Source of the DNA: AWTP1-13 sp036280295
Lineage (GTDB): Bacteria; Pseudomonadota; Alphaproteobacteria; Rhizobiales; Hyphomicrobiaceae
Direction of reading: 5' to 3'
DNA: 8,104 nucleotides
Assembly: GCA_036280295.1 (NCBI GenBank)
Contig: DASURA010000173.1
Location: 1-8,104 of the forward strand
The notes beneath the pieces were generated by a model that was given only the letters and a program-made list of their open reading frames with translations, was not told the origin of the DNA and ran no database searches. Positions 1 to 5,930 of the stretch are shown piece after piece (the stretch's first letter is position 1; every line of letters begins with the position of its first letter). The translations under genes and the position numbers were made by a program.

Positions 1-1272
1 CAGCGGCGCACCGATCGGGGCCGCTGCACGGTGCTGACCGTCGATCATCGCTTGCGCGCAAGCTCAGCCGACGAGGCGCGTGCAGTGGGCGCGAGCGCGA
101 CCGAGCTGGGCTTTCAGCATGTCACGCTCATTTGGGAGGGGGCGAAGCCCAAGGCCGGCCTTCAGGCGGCGGCACGCTCAGCCCGCTACCGGCTGATGGG
201 TGAGTACATGCGTGAGCATGGCATCTCGCTGCTGCTCACCGCCCATACCCGCGACGACCAAGCCGAGACCTTGCTTATGCGCCTTGCGCGGGGTAGCGGC
301 CTCGACGGGCTCTCCGCGATGGCGCCGCTGACGCCCTTGGGTGAGCGCGGGCCGGGCGACGGCGATACGGAAGGCGGTGGCCTGTGGATCGGACGGCCGG
401 TGCTGGACGTGCCCAAGGCGTGCCTTCAGGCCACGCTGGAGGCGCGCGGCATCCGCTGGATGGAGGACCCCTCCAACATCGCTCCCGAGTTCGAGCGCGC
501 CCGGCTGCGCGCGGCGCGGGCGCAGCTTGACGTGCTGGGCCTCACCACCGACATGCTTGCGCTCAGCGCTGCACGGCTGGCGCGGGCGCGCCGGGCGATC
601 GAGGCGGTCGTGGACCGGCTGTGCGAGCCGCAGGCCAACGTGGTGACTGTCGACCCTTGCGGCGTCGTGCTGGTCGACCGGGTGCTGCTGCGCGAAGTGG
701 CCGAGGAGGTAGCGCTGCGCGTTCTGGAGCGCGCCATCCTGGCCGCCGGCGGTGGCGGCGGACGCGCCCCGCTGAGCAAGCTCGAAGCGCTGCTGTACGG
801 CATCTGGGATACCCGCTCCGGCGCTCAGGCGCGGTGGACACTGGCGCGGGCGCTGATCACGGCAGAGCCTGCGACTGTCCGTATTGAGCGTGAAACAGGG
901 CGCCAGCCGCTGCCTGAGCTGACGCTTGCCGCCGGGGAAACCACGCTGTGGGACGGCCGTTTCCAGGTGACAGTCGGCGCAGGCTATGCCGGCGGGGCCG
1001 CCCAGATCCGCGCGCTCGGCGAGGCCGGCTTGCGCGACTTGCGACGTCGGCGGCTGATTGCCGCCGACGCTCCGACCCGTGCGGCAGCGACCGTGCCGGC
1101 GTTCTGGCGCGAGCGCGACATCCTGGCGGTGCCGTCGCTGGAGTACTGGGGAGCCGGTAGCGGCGTGGAGCAGCTAGAGGCCGAGTTCATCGGCCTTGGA
1201 AATCCTCGACAAAACGTAAACGCGGGTTTTCCCGCGCGCGATGCCGCGGCAGCGCGGCGGCGCCCATCCTAG
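1..1272 (+). CDS. tilS: tRNA(Ile)-lysidine synthetase TilS, 5'-truncated by the window edge
   Basis: TilS adenylates C34 of the tRNA-Ile with a CAU anticodon and attaches lysine, so that the tRNA reads AUA and is charged with isoleucine; it acts in the cytoplasm. The reading frame is open from base 1, so the gene begins before the window and the N-terminal SGGxDS P-loop is not visible. Visible family signs are LTVDHRLR near the start, a stretch around KAGLQAAARSARYRLM, the LLTAHTRDDQAETLLMRLARGSG block (about window residues 76-100), and EDPSN followed by ERARLR (about residues 155-167). The C-terminal half is less conserved but fits the TilS substrate-binding region. About 423 residues are visible against a usual total of roughly 430-470, so only a short N-terminal piece is missing. 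The last 20 or so codons are arginine/alanine-rich and contain a perfect CGCGGG-TTTT-CCCGCG hairpin (1221-1236). TilS next to ftsH is a common proteobacterial arrangement. Confidence 0.93.
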   Translation, partial: QRRTDRGRCTVLTVDHRLRASSADEARAVGASATELGFQHVTLIWEGAKPKAGLQAAARSARYRLMGEYMREHGISLLLTAHTRDDQAETLLMRLARGSGLDGLSAMAPLTPLGERGPGDGDTEGGGLWIGRPVLDVPKACLQATLEARGIRWMEDPSNIAPEFERARLRAARAQLDVLGLTTDMLALSAARLARARRAIEAVVDRLCEPQANVVTVDPCGVVLVDRVLLREVAEEVALRVLERAILAAGGGGGRAPLSKLEALLYGIWDTRSGAQARWTLARALITAEPATVRIERETGRQPLPELTLAAGETTLWDGRFQVTVGAGYAGGAAQIRALGEAGLRDLRRRRLIAADAPTRAAATVPAFWRERDILAVPSLEYWGAGSGVEQLEAEFIGLGNPRQNVNAGFPARDAAAARRRPS

Positions 1273-1424
1273 GGTGCGAATTGGTGAATGAATGCTGGGA
1301 GAATAGTCGAGGGGCAGAACGCGATCACACCCATCGCCGCTCCGCGACTTTGCGGTCCGATTATCAAGGGCGAGGGTTCTGACCCGTCCGCCATCGATGA
1401 CTCCGTACCTGCGGCGGGCCGAAA

Positions 1425-1456
1425 CTTGGCAAAGGCGTGGTACGCACCTATGTTAG
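1425..1456 (+). promoter_or_regulatory. Probable heat-shock (RpoH, sigma-32 type) promoter of ftsH
   Basis: The sequence reads CTTG (1425-1428), 18 bases, then CCTATGTTAG (1447-1456). This matches every fixed position of the alphaproteobacterial RpoH consensus as I remember it, CTTG-N17/18-CYTATNTNNG. Transcription would start near 1463-1465, giving a leader of about 95 bases before the ftsH ATG at 1559. FtsH is a known heat-shock protease under sigma-32 control in several bacteria, so the location makes sense. The match is by eye, and no housekeeping promoter stands out nearby. Confidence 0.6.
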
Positions 1457-1558
1457 ACGGCGTTGCAGGCATGGACCGGAAGGCGATACGCCGGTTCGCT
1501 TAACACCTTGGGGCGGCGGCGGTATCGGCGGCCTCCTGGGGGGCACAAAGGAACCCCA

Positions 1559-3496
1559 ATGAATTCGAGCTTCCGGAACCTTGCGATCTGGGTTGTCATT
1601 GCCCTCTTGCTGGTGGCCCTCTTCAATCTGTTCCAGGGCGGCGCGCGCCAGAGCGGGCGTGGCGACGAGATCAGCTACTCGGATTTCCTGTCCGGCGTTG
1701 AGTCCGGCAGCGTCGGCGAGGTCGTCATCTCGAAGCACAAGATCACCGGCAGCTACCGCGACAAGAGCGCCCGCTTCTGGACCAACTCGCCGGAGGATCC
1801 GAACCTCGTCTCCCGGCTGGAGAAGAAGGGCGTGAAGATCACCGCCAAGCCGCCGGAGGACGACGTTCCATCGATCCTGGGCCTGCTCGCCAACTGGTTC
1901 CCGATGCTGCTGCTGATCGGCGTGTGGATCTTCTTCATGCGCCAGATGCAGTCTGGCGGGGGGCGCGCCATGGGCTTCGGCAAGTCCAAGGCCAAGCTGC
2001 TCACCGAGCGCCAGGGCCGCGTCACCTTCGACGACGTAGCCGGCGTGGACGAGGCCAAGTCGGACCTGCAGGAGATCGTCGAGTTCCTGCGCGACCCGCA
2101 GAAGTTCCAGAAGCTTGGCGGTCGCATCCCGCGCGGATGCCTGCTGGTCGGACCTCCCGGTACCGGTAAGACGCTGATCGCCCGCGCCGTCGCCGGCGAG
2201 GCCAACGTGCCGTTCTTCACCATCTCCGGCTCCGACTTCGTTGAGATGTTCGTGGGCGTTGGTGCCTCCCGCGTGCGCGACATGTTCGAGCAGGCGAAGA
2301 AGAATGCGCCCTGCATCATCTTCATCGACGAGATCGATGCCGTCGGCCGGCACCGCGGCGCCGGCCTCGGCGGTGGCAACGACGAGCGAGAGCAGACGCT
2401 GAACCAGCTGCTGGTCGAGATGGACGGCTTCGAGGCCAACGAGGGCATCATCATCATCGCCGCCACCAACCGGCCCGACGTGCTCGACCCGGCGCTGCTG
2501 CGCCCAGGCCGCTTCGATCGCCAGATCGTGGTGCCGAACCCGGATGTGGCCGGCCGCGAGAAGATCCTGCGCGTGCACATGCGCAAGGTGCCGCTGGCGC
2601 CGGACGTCGACGCCAAGGTATTGGCGCGCGGCACCCCCGGCTTCTCCGGCGCCGATCTCGCAAACCTGGTAAACGAGGCGGCCCTTCTGGCGGCCAGGCG
2701 CAACAAGCGGCTCGTCACCCAGCAGGAGTTCGAGGATTCCAAGGACAAGGTGATGATGGGCGCGGAGCGGCGCTCCATGATCATGACCGAGGAGGAGAAG
2801 CTCGCCACCGCCTACCACGAGGCCGGCCATGCGCTGGTCACGCTGATGGTCCCTGGGAATGACCCGCTACACAAGGTGACGATCATCCCGCGCGGGCGAG
2901 CTCTGGGCGTCACGATGGCCCTGCCGGAGCGCGATAAGCTCAGCTACTCCAAGCAGTGGTGCGAGGCGCGTCTTGCCACCATGTTCGGCGGCCGCGTGGC
3001 GGAGCAGCTGATCTACGGCGAGGACCACCTCAACACCGGTGCTTCCAACGACATCATGCAGGCCACCGGGCTGGCGCGCAGCATGGTGACCGAGTGGGGC
3101 ATGTCCGACAAATTGGGGCCGCTGCGCTACAACGAGAACCAGCAGGAGGTGTTCCTCGGCCATTCGATTACCCAGCGCCAGAACATGTCCGAGGAGACGG
3201 CGCGGATGATCGACGAGGAAGTGCGGCGGCTGGTGACCAGCGGCGAGAAGAAGGCGCGCGAGGTGCTGACCGCGAATCGCGACAAGCTGGAGGCCATTAC
3301 CCAGGCGCTGATGGAGTATGAGACCATCTCCGGCGACGAGGTGAGCGCGGTGATGCGTGGCGAGAAGATCGTGCGCACCGTGGATGACGAGGATACGCGC
3401 GGCCCGGCCGGCCCTGCGGTTCCCGCCGCCGGCAAGTCGCGCCCGCCACGGCCTGAGCCGGGACGCGGCGGCCTGGAGCCCTACCCACAGACGTAA
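1559..3496 (+). CDS. ftsH: ATP-dependent zinc metalloprotease FtsH
   Basis: FtsH is a hexameric inner-membrane AAA+ protease that extracts and degrades misfolded membrane proteins and short-lived regulators such as RpoH and LpxC. The product has 645 residues, the usual size. In order: a first membrane segment (about 6-26), a periplasmic domain, a second membrane segment (about 104-127), and the AAA+ module with Walker A GPPGTGKT (198-205), pore residues in MFVGVGA, Walker B IIFIDEID (253-260) and the second region of homology (NRPDVLDPALLRPGRFDR, 304-321) carrying the arginine fingers R315 and R318. The M41 peptidase domain has HEAGH (420-424) and third zinc ligand D498, with the same 74-residue spacing as in E. 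coli. The tail is rich in proline and glycine. The ATG at 1559 is chosen because AAAGGAA (1547-1553) lies 5-6 bases upstream and the protein then starts directly before the first membrane segment. All catalytic residues are present. Confidence 0.98.
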   Translation: MNSSFRNLAIWVVIALLLVALFNLFQGGARQSGRGDEISYSDFLSGVESGSVGEVVISKHKITGSYRDKSARFWTNSPEDPNLVSRLEKKGVKITAKPPEDDVPSILGLLANWFPMLLLIGVWIFFMRQMQSGGGRAMGFGKSKAKLLTERQGRVTFDDVAGVDEAKSDLQEIVEFLRDPQKFQKLGGRIPRGCLLVGPPGTGKTLIARAVAGEANVPFFTISGSDFVEMFVGVGASRVRDMFEQAKKNAPCIIFIDEIDAVGRHRGAGLGGGNDEREQTLNQLLVEMDGFEANEGIIIIAATNRPDVLDPALLRPGRFDRQIVVPNPDVAGREKILRVHMRKVPLAPDVDAKVLARGTPGFSGADLANLVNEAALLAARRNKRLVTQQEFEDSKDKVMMGAERRSMIMTEEEKLATAYHEAGHALVTLMVPGNDPLHKVTIIPRGRALGVTMALPERDKLSYSKQWCEARLATMFGGRVAEQLIYGEDHLNTGASNDIMQATGLARSMVTEWGMSDKLGPLRYNENQQEVFLGHSITQRQNMSEETARMIDEEVRRLVTSGEKKAREVLTANRDKLEAITQALMEYETISGDEVSAVMRGEKIVRTVDDEDTRGPAGPAVPAAGKSRPPRPEPGRGGLEPYPQT

Positions 3497-3500
3497 GTGC

Positions 3501-3527
3501 GGTGTCAGACACTCTGGGTCTGACACC
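3501..3527. repeat. Short palindromic repeat, copy 1 (GGTGTCAGAC / GTCTGACACC)
   Basis: A perfect 10-bp inverted repeat (3501-3510 with 3518-3527) around a 7-base loop begins four bases after the ftsH stop codon. It belongs to the same family as the copies at 3640-3665 and 4822-4848. There is no T-run after it, so it is not a standard intrinsic terminator, although a hairpin here could protect the ftsH mRNA 3' end. It looks like a REP-type dispersed element; I infer this from the repetition inside the window. Confidence 0.8.
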
Positions 3528-3584
3528 ATCGCCGAACCTCGACATTTCTCAAGCCGGGCAAACAAGGCGGTCAATCGGGCGTGC

Positions 3585-3609
3585 TGCTCCAGGGCCCGGC
3601 CCTGGAGCA
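3585..3609. repeat. Perfect 12-bp inverted repeat in the ftsH-arsR spacer
   Basis: TGCTCCAGGGCC (3585-3596) and its exact complement (3598-3609) are separated by a single base, giving a very stable GC-rich hairpin after a few loop bases open. It lies between the two GTGTCAG palindromes. It has no following T-tract in either direction, so it fits part of a composite repeat element better than a Rho-independent terminator. Confidence 0.75.
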
Positions 3610-3639
3610 CTGCAAAGGTTGGCCCCGCCAAGCTTACAT

Positions 3640-3665
3640 GGTGTCAGACCCGGAGGGCTGACACC
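3640..3665. repeat. Short palindromic repeat, copy 2 (GGTGTCAGAC / GGCTGACACC)
   Basis: GGTGTCAG (3640-3647) pairs with CTGACACC (3658-3665) and the pairing extends outward by two bases to 3638 and 3667, for 10 bp in all. The layout of 10-base arms around a 6-7 base centre is that of copy 1. It lies 7 bases beyond the arsR stop codon (the gene is on the minus strand), so it could also act as a hairpin at the end of that operon. Confidence 0.8.
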
Positions 3666-3674
3666 ATTGCGGGG

Positions 3675-4025
3675 TTACTCCTCCACCAGCTGTCTCAGCC
3701 GCCCCACCGCCTCGTCCCATTGCCTGGACGCACGGCTCAGATAATCTCGCGCTGCCTCCAGAGCTTCCGGCTGCACGGAATAGCGGCTTTCGCGGCCGAC
3801 GCGCTGGCTCGCGACGATATCGGCACGCTGCAGGATGGCGAGGTGCTTGGTTACGCCCTGGCGCGTCAACCGCGTTCCCTCCGTCAGCTGCGCGATCGAA
3901 AGGGGCTCACCGTCGCAAAGGCGCGACAAGAGCTTCAGTCGGGTCTCGTCGCCGAGCGCAGCGAACAGGGGGGCGGCGGCGGCGCCGGTCAGCTCACGCA
4001 CCGTCCGAGGCCTTTGCGGAGACAT
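3675..4025 (-). CDS. ArsR-family winged-helix repressor paired with an SRPBCC gene
   Basis: A small DNA-binding repressor that probably controls its own two-gene operon. From the ATG at 4025 it has 116 residues. The ArsR core begins at LFAALGDETRLKLLSRL (about 20-36), followed by the helix-turn-helix SIAQLTEGTRLTRQGVTKHLAIL (about 43-65) and a wing around RVGRESRYSV. The only cysteine, C37, is not part of the ELCVCD-type metal site of ArsR/SmtB sensors, so this is probably not a metal sensor. The C-terminal helix, rich in W, D and E, is typical of the ArsR subgroup found next to AHSA1/SRPBCC genes. The start is uncertain: the ATG at 4025 overlaps the upstream gene by 32 bases and has no clear Shine-Dalgarno, while a GTG at 4001 has AAAGG nine bases upstream and would give 108 residues. 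Either start implies translational coupling. The inducing signal is unknown. Confidence 0.88.
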   Translation of the reverse strand: MSPQRPRTVRELTGAAAAPLFAALGDETRLKLLSRLCDGEPLSIAQLTEGTRLTRQGVTKHLAILQRADIVASQRVGRESRYSVQPEALEAARDYLSRASRQWDEAVGRLRQLVEE

Positions 4026-4470
4026 TGATCGCGAGATGGTCGGCGATATTGCCGGCCTGGATGTTCCAGCCCTCCGTGTTGCCGCGCAGGATCTCAAGCC
4101 GGCGCGGAGCGGGAATGGATTCAAACCCGCTCTCGGTAATGGTCAGCCGCGTCCCTTCGGGTGTGGGCTCGAGCAGGAACTCAACCAGCGTGGAGGGCTG
4201 TTCGGCGATGTTTCCGCCAGACTTGGCGTCGACATGGTGCCAGCGGAACGAGAACAGGCGCTCGGGCTCCATGCGCTCGACGACGGCGTGCCACGGATAA
4301 TGCTCGTAGCCTGGGTAGGTCATTCGCCCGGTCGACAGCGCGCCGGGCTCGAACGGACCATCCAGCTTGACCCGGAACCATTGCCCGAATTCGTTATGAT
4401 CGGCGAGCGCGCGCCATACCCGTGCCACCGGTGCCTTCAGGTCGATAGTCTTGACGATACGGTCTGTCAT
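3994..4470 (-). CDS. SRPBCC (START/Bet v1-like, AHSA1-type) domain protein
   Basis: A 158-residue cytoplasmic protein consisting of one SRPBCC domain, a helix-grip fold with a deep hydrophobic pocket. Recognisable features are the opening APVARVWRALADHNEFGQWF (about 13-32), the PGYEHYPWHAVVERMEPERLFSFRWHH block (about 53-79), TLVEFLLEPTPEGTRLTITESGFESIP (about 94-120) and the closing RGNTEGWNIQAGNIADHL. It is the first gene of the minus-strand operon and the ArsR gene overlaps its end. The ATG at 4470 is chosen because AGGAGG lies 8 bases upstream (4479-4484) and the domain starts straight away; the open frame beyond it would run through the operator dyads. Members of this family occur with ArsR partners in many proteobacteria and actinobacteria; their ligand or activity is mostly unknown, so I assign none here. 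Confidence 0.9.
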   Translation of the reverse strand: MTDRIVKTIDLKAPVARVWRALADHNEFGQWFRVKLDGPFEPGALSTGRMTYPGYEHYPWHAVVERMEPERLFSFRWHHVDAKSGGNIAEQPSTLVEFLLEPTPEGTRLTITESGFESIPAPRRLEILRGNTEGWNIQAGNIADHLAINVSAKASDGA

Positions 4471-4473
4471 ATC

Positions 4474-4491
4474 CGCAACCTCCTGGTTGCG
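4474..4491. promoter_or_regulatory. Operator-like dyad O1 covering the SRPBCC ribosome binding site
   Basis: CGCAACC-TCCT-GGTTGCG is a perfect 7-bp inverted repeat around 4 bases. On the gene strand its centre and inner arm form the AGGAGG Shine-Dalgarno of the SRPBCC gene. The 18-bp symmetric form suits a dimeric ArsR repressor. A second, less perfect copy of the same layout lies 46 bp upstream (4520-4537). Autoregulation is inferred. Confidence 0.55.
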
Positions 4492-4495
4492 CTTC

Positions 4496-4524
4496 ACGCT
4501 AGTGACGGTGGGTGCAAAGCGCAA
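4496..4524 (-). promoter_or_regulatory. Weak candidate promoter for the SRPBCC-arsR operon
   Basis: On the minus strand, TTGCGC (4524-4519) and TAGCGT (4501-4496) are 17 bases apart. The match to the housekeeping consensus is only about half in each box. The position is attractive because the -35 box falls in operator dyad O2 and the expected start, near 4489, falls in O1, the geometry of a repressed promoter. Confidence 0.3.
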
Positions 4525-4537
4525 CCATATTATTGCG
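4520..4537. promoter_or_regulatory. Operator-like dyad O2 upstream of the SRPBCC-arsR operon
   Basis: CGCAACC-ATAT-TATTGCG has the same 7-4-7 layout as O1, with five of seven positions symmetric and the left arm identical to O1's. The centres of the two dyads are 46 bp apart, roughly four helical turns. Two matching dyads before a repressor operon suggest cooperative or looped binding. Confidence 0.5.
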
Positions 4538-4597
4538 TGAATGCGGGTCTCATTTTGATGACCCACATTTCCATCGCTCATCCAGCCCGGCAGGACA

Positions 4598-4632
4598 TGG
4601 CGTGGCAGCGCCAAGCCCGCTAGAACTTGGCG
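4598..4632 (+). promoter_or_regulatory. Two mutually exclusive hairpins just upstream of folP
   Basis: TGGCG (4598-4602) can pair with CGCCA (4609-4613), or CGCCAAG (4609-4615) can pair with CTTGGCG (4626-4632). The two hairpins share bases 4609-4613, so only one can form. The second ends one base before the folP ATG and folP has no clear Shine-Dalgarno, so its folding could affect translation initiation. The stems are short and the function is inferred. Confidence 0.3.
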
Positions 4633-4633
4633 T

Positions 4634-5704
4634 ATGACGACGGTTCATCGCTATATCCGACCTGTGGGACGCCTGCCAAAAAAGGCGGATGACAGAGACT
4701 CTCACGAGCCCACGCCGGCAATCAAGGTTGCCGGGCGCGACGATCTTCTGTTTGCCGCGGCCGAGGTCAGCGAGCGGGAGGGGAAGTCGGTTCGGCGCCG
4801 TGTCATGGCCGCGGCGGAAATGGCGTCGGACACTGAGGGGCTGACACCGTTGCTCCGGCGCCTGCAGAACCCCCGCGCGCCGATTGCCGGCCTCGCCATG
4901 GATCGCCCGCGCATCATGGGGATCGTCAACGTGACGCCGGACAGCTTCTCCGACGGCGGGCGCTGGTTCGGCACCGATGCGGCTATTGCCCATGGCCTGC
5001 AGCTCGAGGCGGAAGGCGCCGACATCCTCGATATCGGCGGCGAATCGACCCGTCCGGGGGCTGAGCCGGTCGGCGTGGACGAGGAGCTTGCGCGGGTGGT
5101 TCCGGTGGTGGCGGCGCTGGCCAGGCAAGGACGCGTGCCGATCTCGGTCGATACGCGGAATGCGGAGGTCATGCGCCGCGCCGCCGACGCCGGCGCCCGC
5201 ATCATCAACGATGTGGCGGCCCTGGGCCAGGGCAGCGACAGCGTGCGGGTCGCTGCCGAAACCGGCCTGCCTGTCGTGTTGATGCACGCCCAGGGTGACC
5301 CCCGCACCATGCAGCTCGATCCCCGCTATGACGATGTGGTGCTCGACGTCTACGACTGGCTGGCGGCGCGCGTCGACGCCTGCGAGGCGGCCGGCATCGC
5401 GCGTGAACGGATCGTGGTCGATCCCGGCATCGGCTTCGGCAAGACGCTGGAGCACAATCTGGCGCTGCTCGCCAGTCTTGGCATCCTGCATGGATTGGGC
5501 TGCCCGGTCTTGCTGGGTGCCTCGCGCAAGCGCTTCATCGGCCGCTTGTGCGGCGATGCGCCGGCTTCGGAGCGGATGCCTGGCTCGGTGGCGGCCGCCC
5601 TCATGGGAGCCGCCCAGGGCGCCCAATTCCTGCGCGTTCACGATGTCGCGGCGACGCGGCAGGCGCTGACCGTTTGGGAGGCCGCGTGCAATGGCGGGAC
5701 GTGA
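4634..5704 (+). CDS. folP: Dihydropteroate synthase FolP with long N-terminal extension
   Basis: FolP joins p-aminobenzoate to hydroxymethyl-dihydropterin diphosphate, giving dihydropteroate in folate synthesis; it is the sulfonamide target. The product has 356 residues. The TIM-barrel core starts at about residue 90 with MGIVNVTPDSFSDGG (95-109, metal ligand N99), followed by GADILDIGGESTRPGA (128-143, with D133), INDV (191-194), VVDPGIGFGK (261-270), LGASRKRFIG (294-303, K299) and RVHDV (334-338, with R334 and H336). All residues expected for both substrates are present. About 77 residues more than in E. coli precede the core, with YIRPVGRLP and LLFAAAEVSEREG; extensions of this style are familiar from alphaproteobacterial FolP. 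Residues 64-72 (ASDTEGLTP) are encoded by a copy of the short palindromic repeat. The ATG at 4634 has no good Shine-Dalgarno, but the next in-frame start (GTG, 4664) would lose the YIRP stretch. Confidence 0.95.
   Translation: MTTVHRYIRPVGRLPKKADDRDSHEPTPAIKVAGRDDLLFAAAEVSEREGKSVRRRVMAAAEMASDTEGLTPLLRRLQNPRAPIAGLAMDRPRIMGIVNVTPDSFSDGGRWFGTDAAIAHGLQLEAEGADILDIGGESTRPGAEPVGVDEELARVVPVVAALARQGRVPISVDTRNAEVMRRAADAGARIINDVAALGQGSDSVRVAAETGLPVVLMHAQGDPRTMQLDPRYDDVVLDVYDWLAARVDACEAAGIARERIVVDPGIGFGKTLEHNLALLASLGILHGLGCPVLLGASRKRFIGRLCGDAPASERMPGSVAAALMGAAQGAQFLRVHDVAATRQALTVWEAACNGGT
4822..4848. repeat. Short palindromic repeat, copy 3, in frame inside folP
   Basis: Aligned without gaps to the copy at 3501-3527, 22 of 27 bases agree, and the 10-7-10 layout is kept. 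The palindrome itself has decayed (arms GGCGTCGGAC and GGCTGACACC). It encodes ASDTEGLTP in FolP; the same frame of copy 1 would read VSDTLGLTP. It lies in the non-catalytic linker between the N-terminal extension and the DHPS barrel, where an insertion of nine codons would be tolerated. Confidence 0.65.
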
Positions 5705-5730
5705 GCGCCCAAACGGCTCCACAACGGCGC

Positions 5731-5748
5731 TACAATGCTAGAATTGTA
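5731..5748 (+). promoter_or_regulatory. Candidate extended -10 promoter for glmM within a small dyad
   Basis: TGCTAGAAT (5736-5744) matches the extended -10 form TGnTATAAT with one mismatch, and no good -35 lies at the proper distance. It falls within the dyad TACAAT-GCTAGA-ATTGTA (5731-5748) at the start of an AT-rich patch in an otherwise GC-rich gap. The 226-base folP-glmM spacing makes a separate glmM promoter likely, with a leader of about 180 bases. Confidence 0.35.
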
Positions 5749-5851
5749 TTATTTGGATGATAGTTTTCTCGCCTGGGTTGTGTAATCTTGGGTCATAGCA
5801 TTTGATCCCCGATCACCGCGATACCCGGCATGATGGCTTTCATGACGCTAA

Positions 5852-5884
5852 GCCTAATCTTTGCTTCACAGGCCGAGGTTAGGC
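5852..5884 (+). other. Hairpin in the glmM leader
   Basis: GCCTAATCT (5852-5860) pairs with AGGTTAGGC (5876-5884), nine pairs including one G-U, around a 15-base loop. It ends 46 bases before the glmM start. There is no T-run after it. It may be only a leader structure; I do not recognise a riboswitch or a glmS-type ribozyme here. Confidence 0.35.
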
Positions 5885-5930
5885 ATTTGCGCAAGCGATG
5901 TTTACGACGACAGGCAGCCCAAGAGGATCC

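Noticed and set aside
31..33. GTG at 31 as the tilS start
   Set aside because: The frame is open back to base 1 and TilS needs a P-loop that lies further upstream, so the gene is cut by the window edge.
1374..1385. GGGTTCTGACCC as a further copy of the GTCAGAC repeat
   Set aside because: The match is short and lacks the second arm at the right distance; it may be chance in GC-rich DNA.
1463..1558. In-frame upstream extension of ftsH starting at TTG 1463
   Set aside because: The added residues are arginine-rich and unlike FtsH. The ATG at 1559 has a good ribosome binding site, and the probable transcription start lies at about 1463.
1448..2830. Long open frame on the minus strand opposite ftsH (460 codons)
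   Set aside because: It has no recognisable motif, and its composition of L, A, H, D and R follows from the complement of a GC-rich gene. ftsH on the other strand is certain.
2867..3631. Minus-strand open frame spanning the ftsH 3' end and the repeat spacer
   Set aside because: It is mostly the complement of ftsH, and the remainder runs through palindromic repeats. No family is recognisable.
3497..3674. A CRISPR array or small protein gene in the repeat spacer
   Set aside because: The repeats are palindromes of unequal spacing with only two units, and no open frame there has a ribosome binding site or a recognisable product.
4471..4614. N-terminal extension of the SRPBCC gene to 4614
   Set aside because: It would read through the operator dyads and the ribosome binding site, and the domain starts right after the ATG at 4470.
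5898..5930. Start of glmM at the ATG at 5898
   Set aside because: It adds 11 residues with no family similarity; the ATG at 5931 starts the protein at RKFFGTDGIRG and has GAGG before it.
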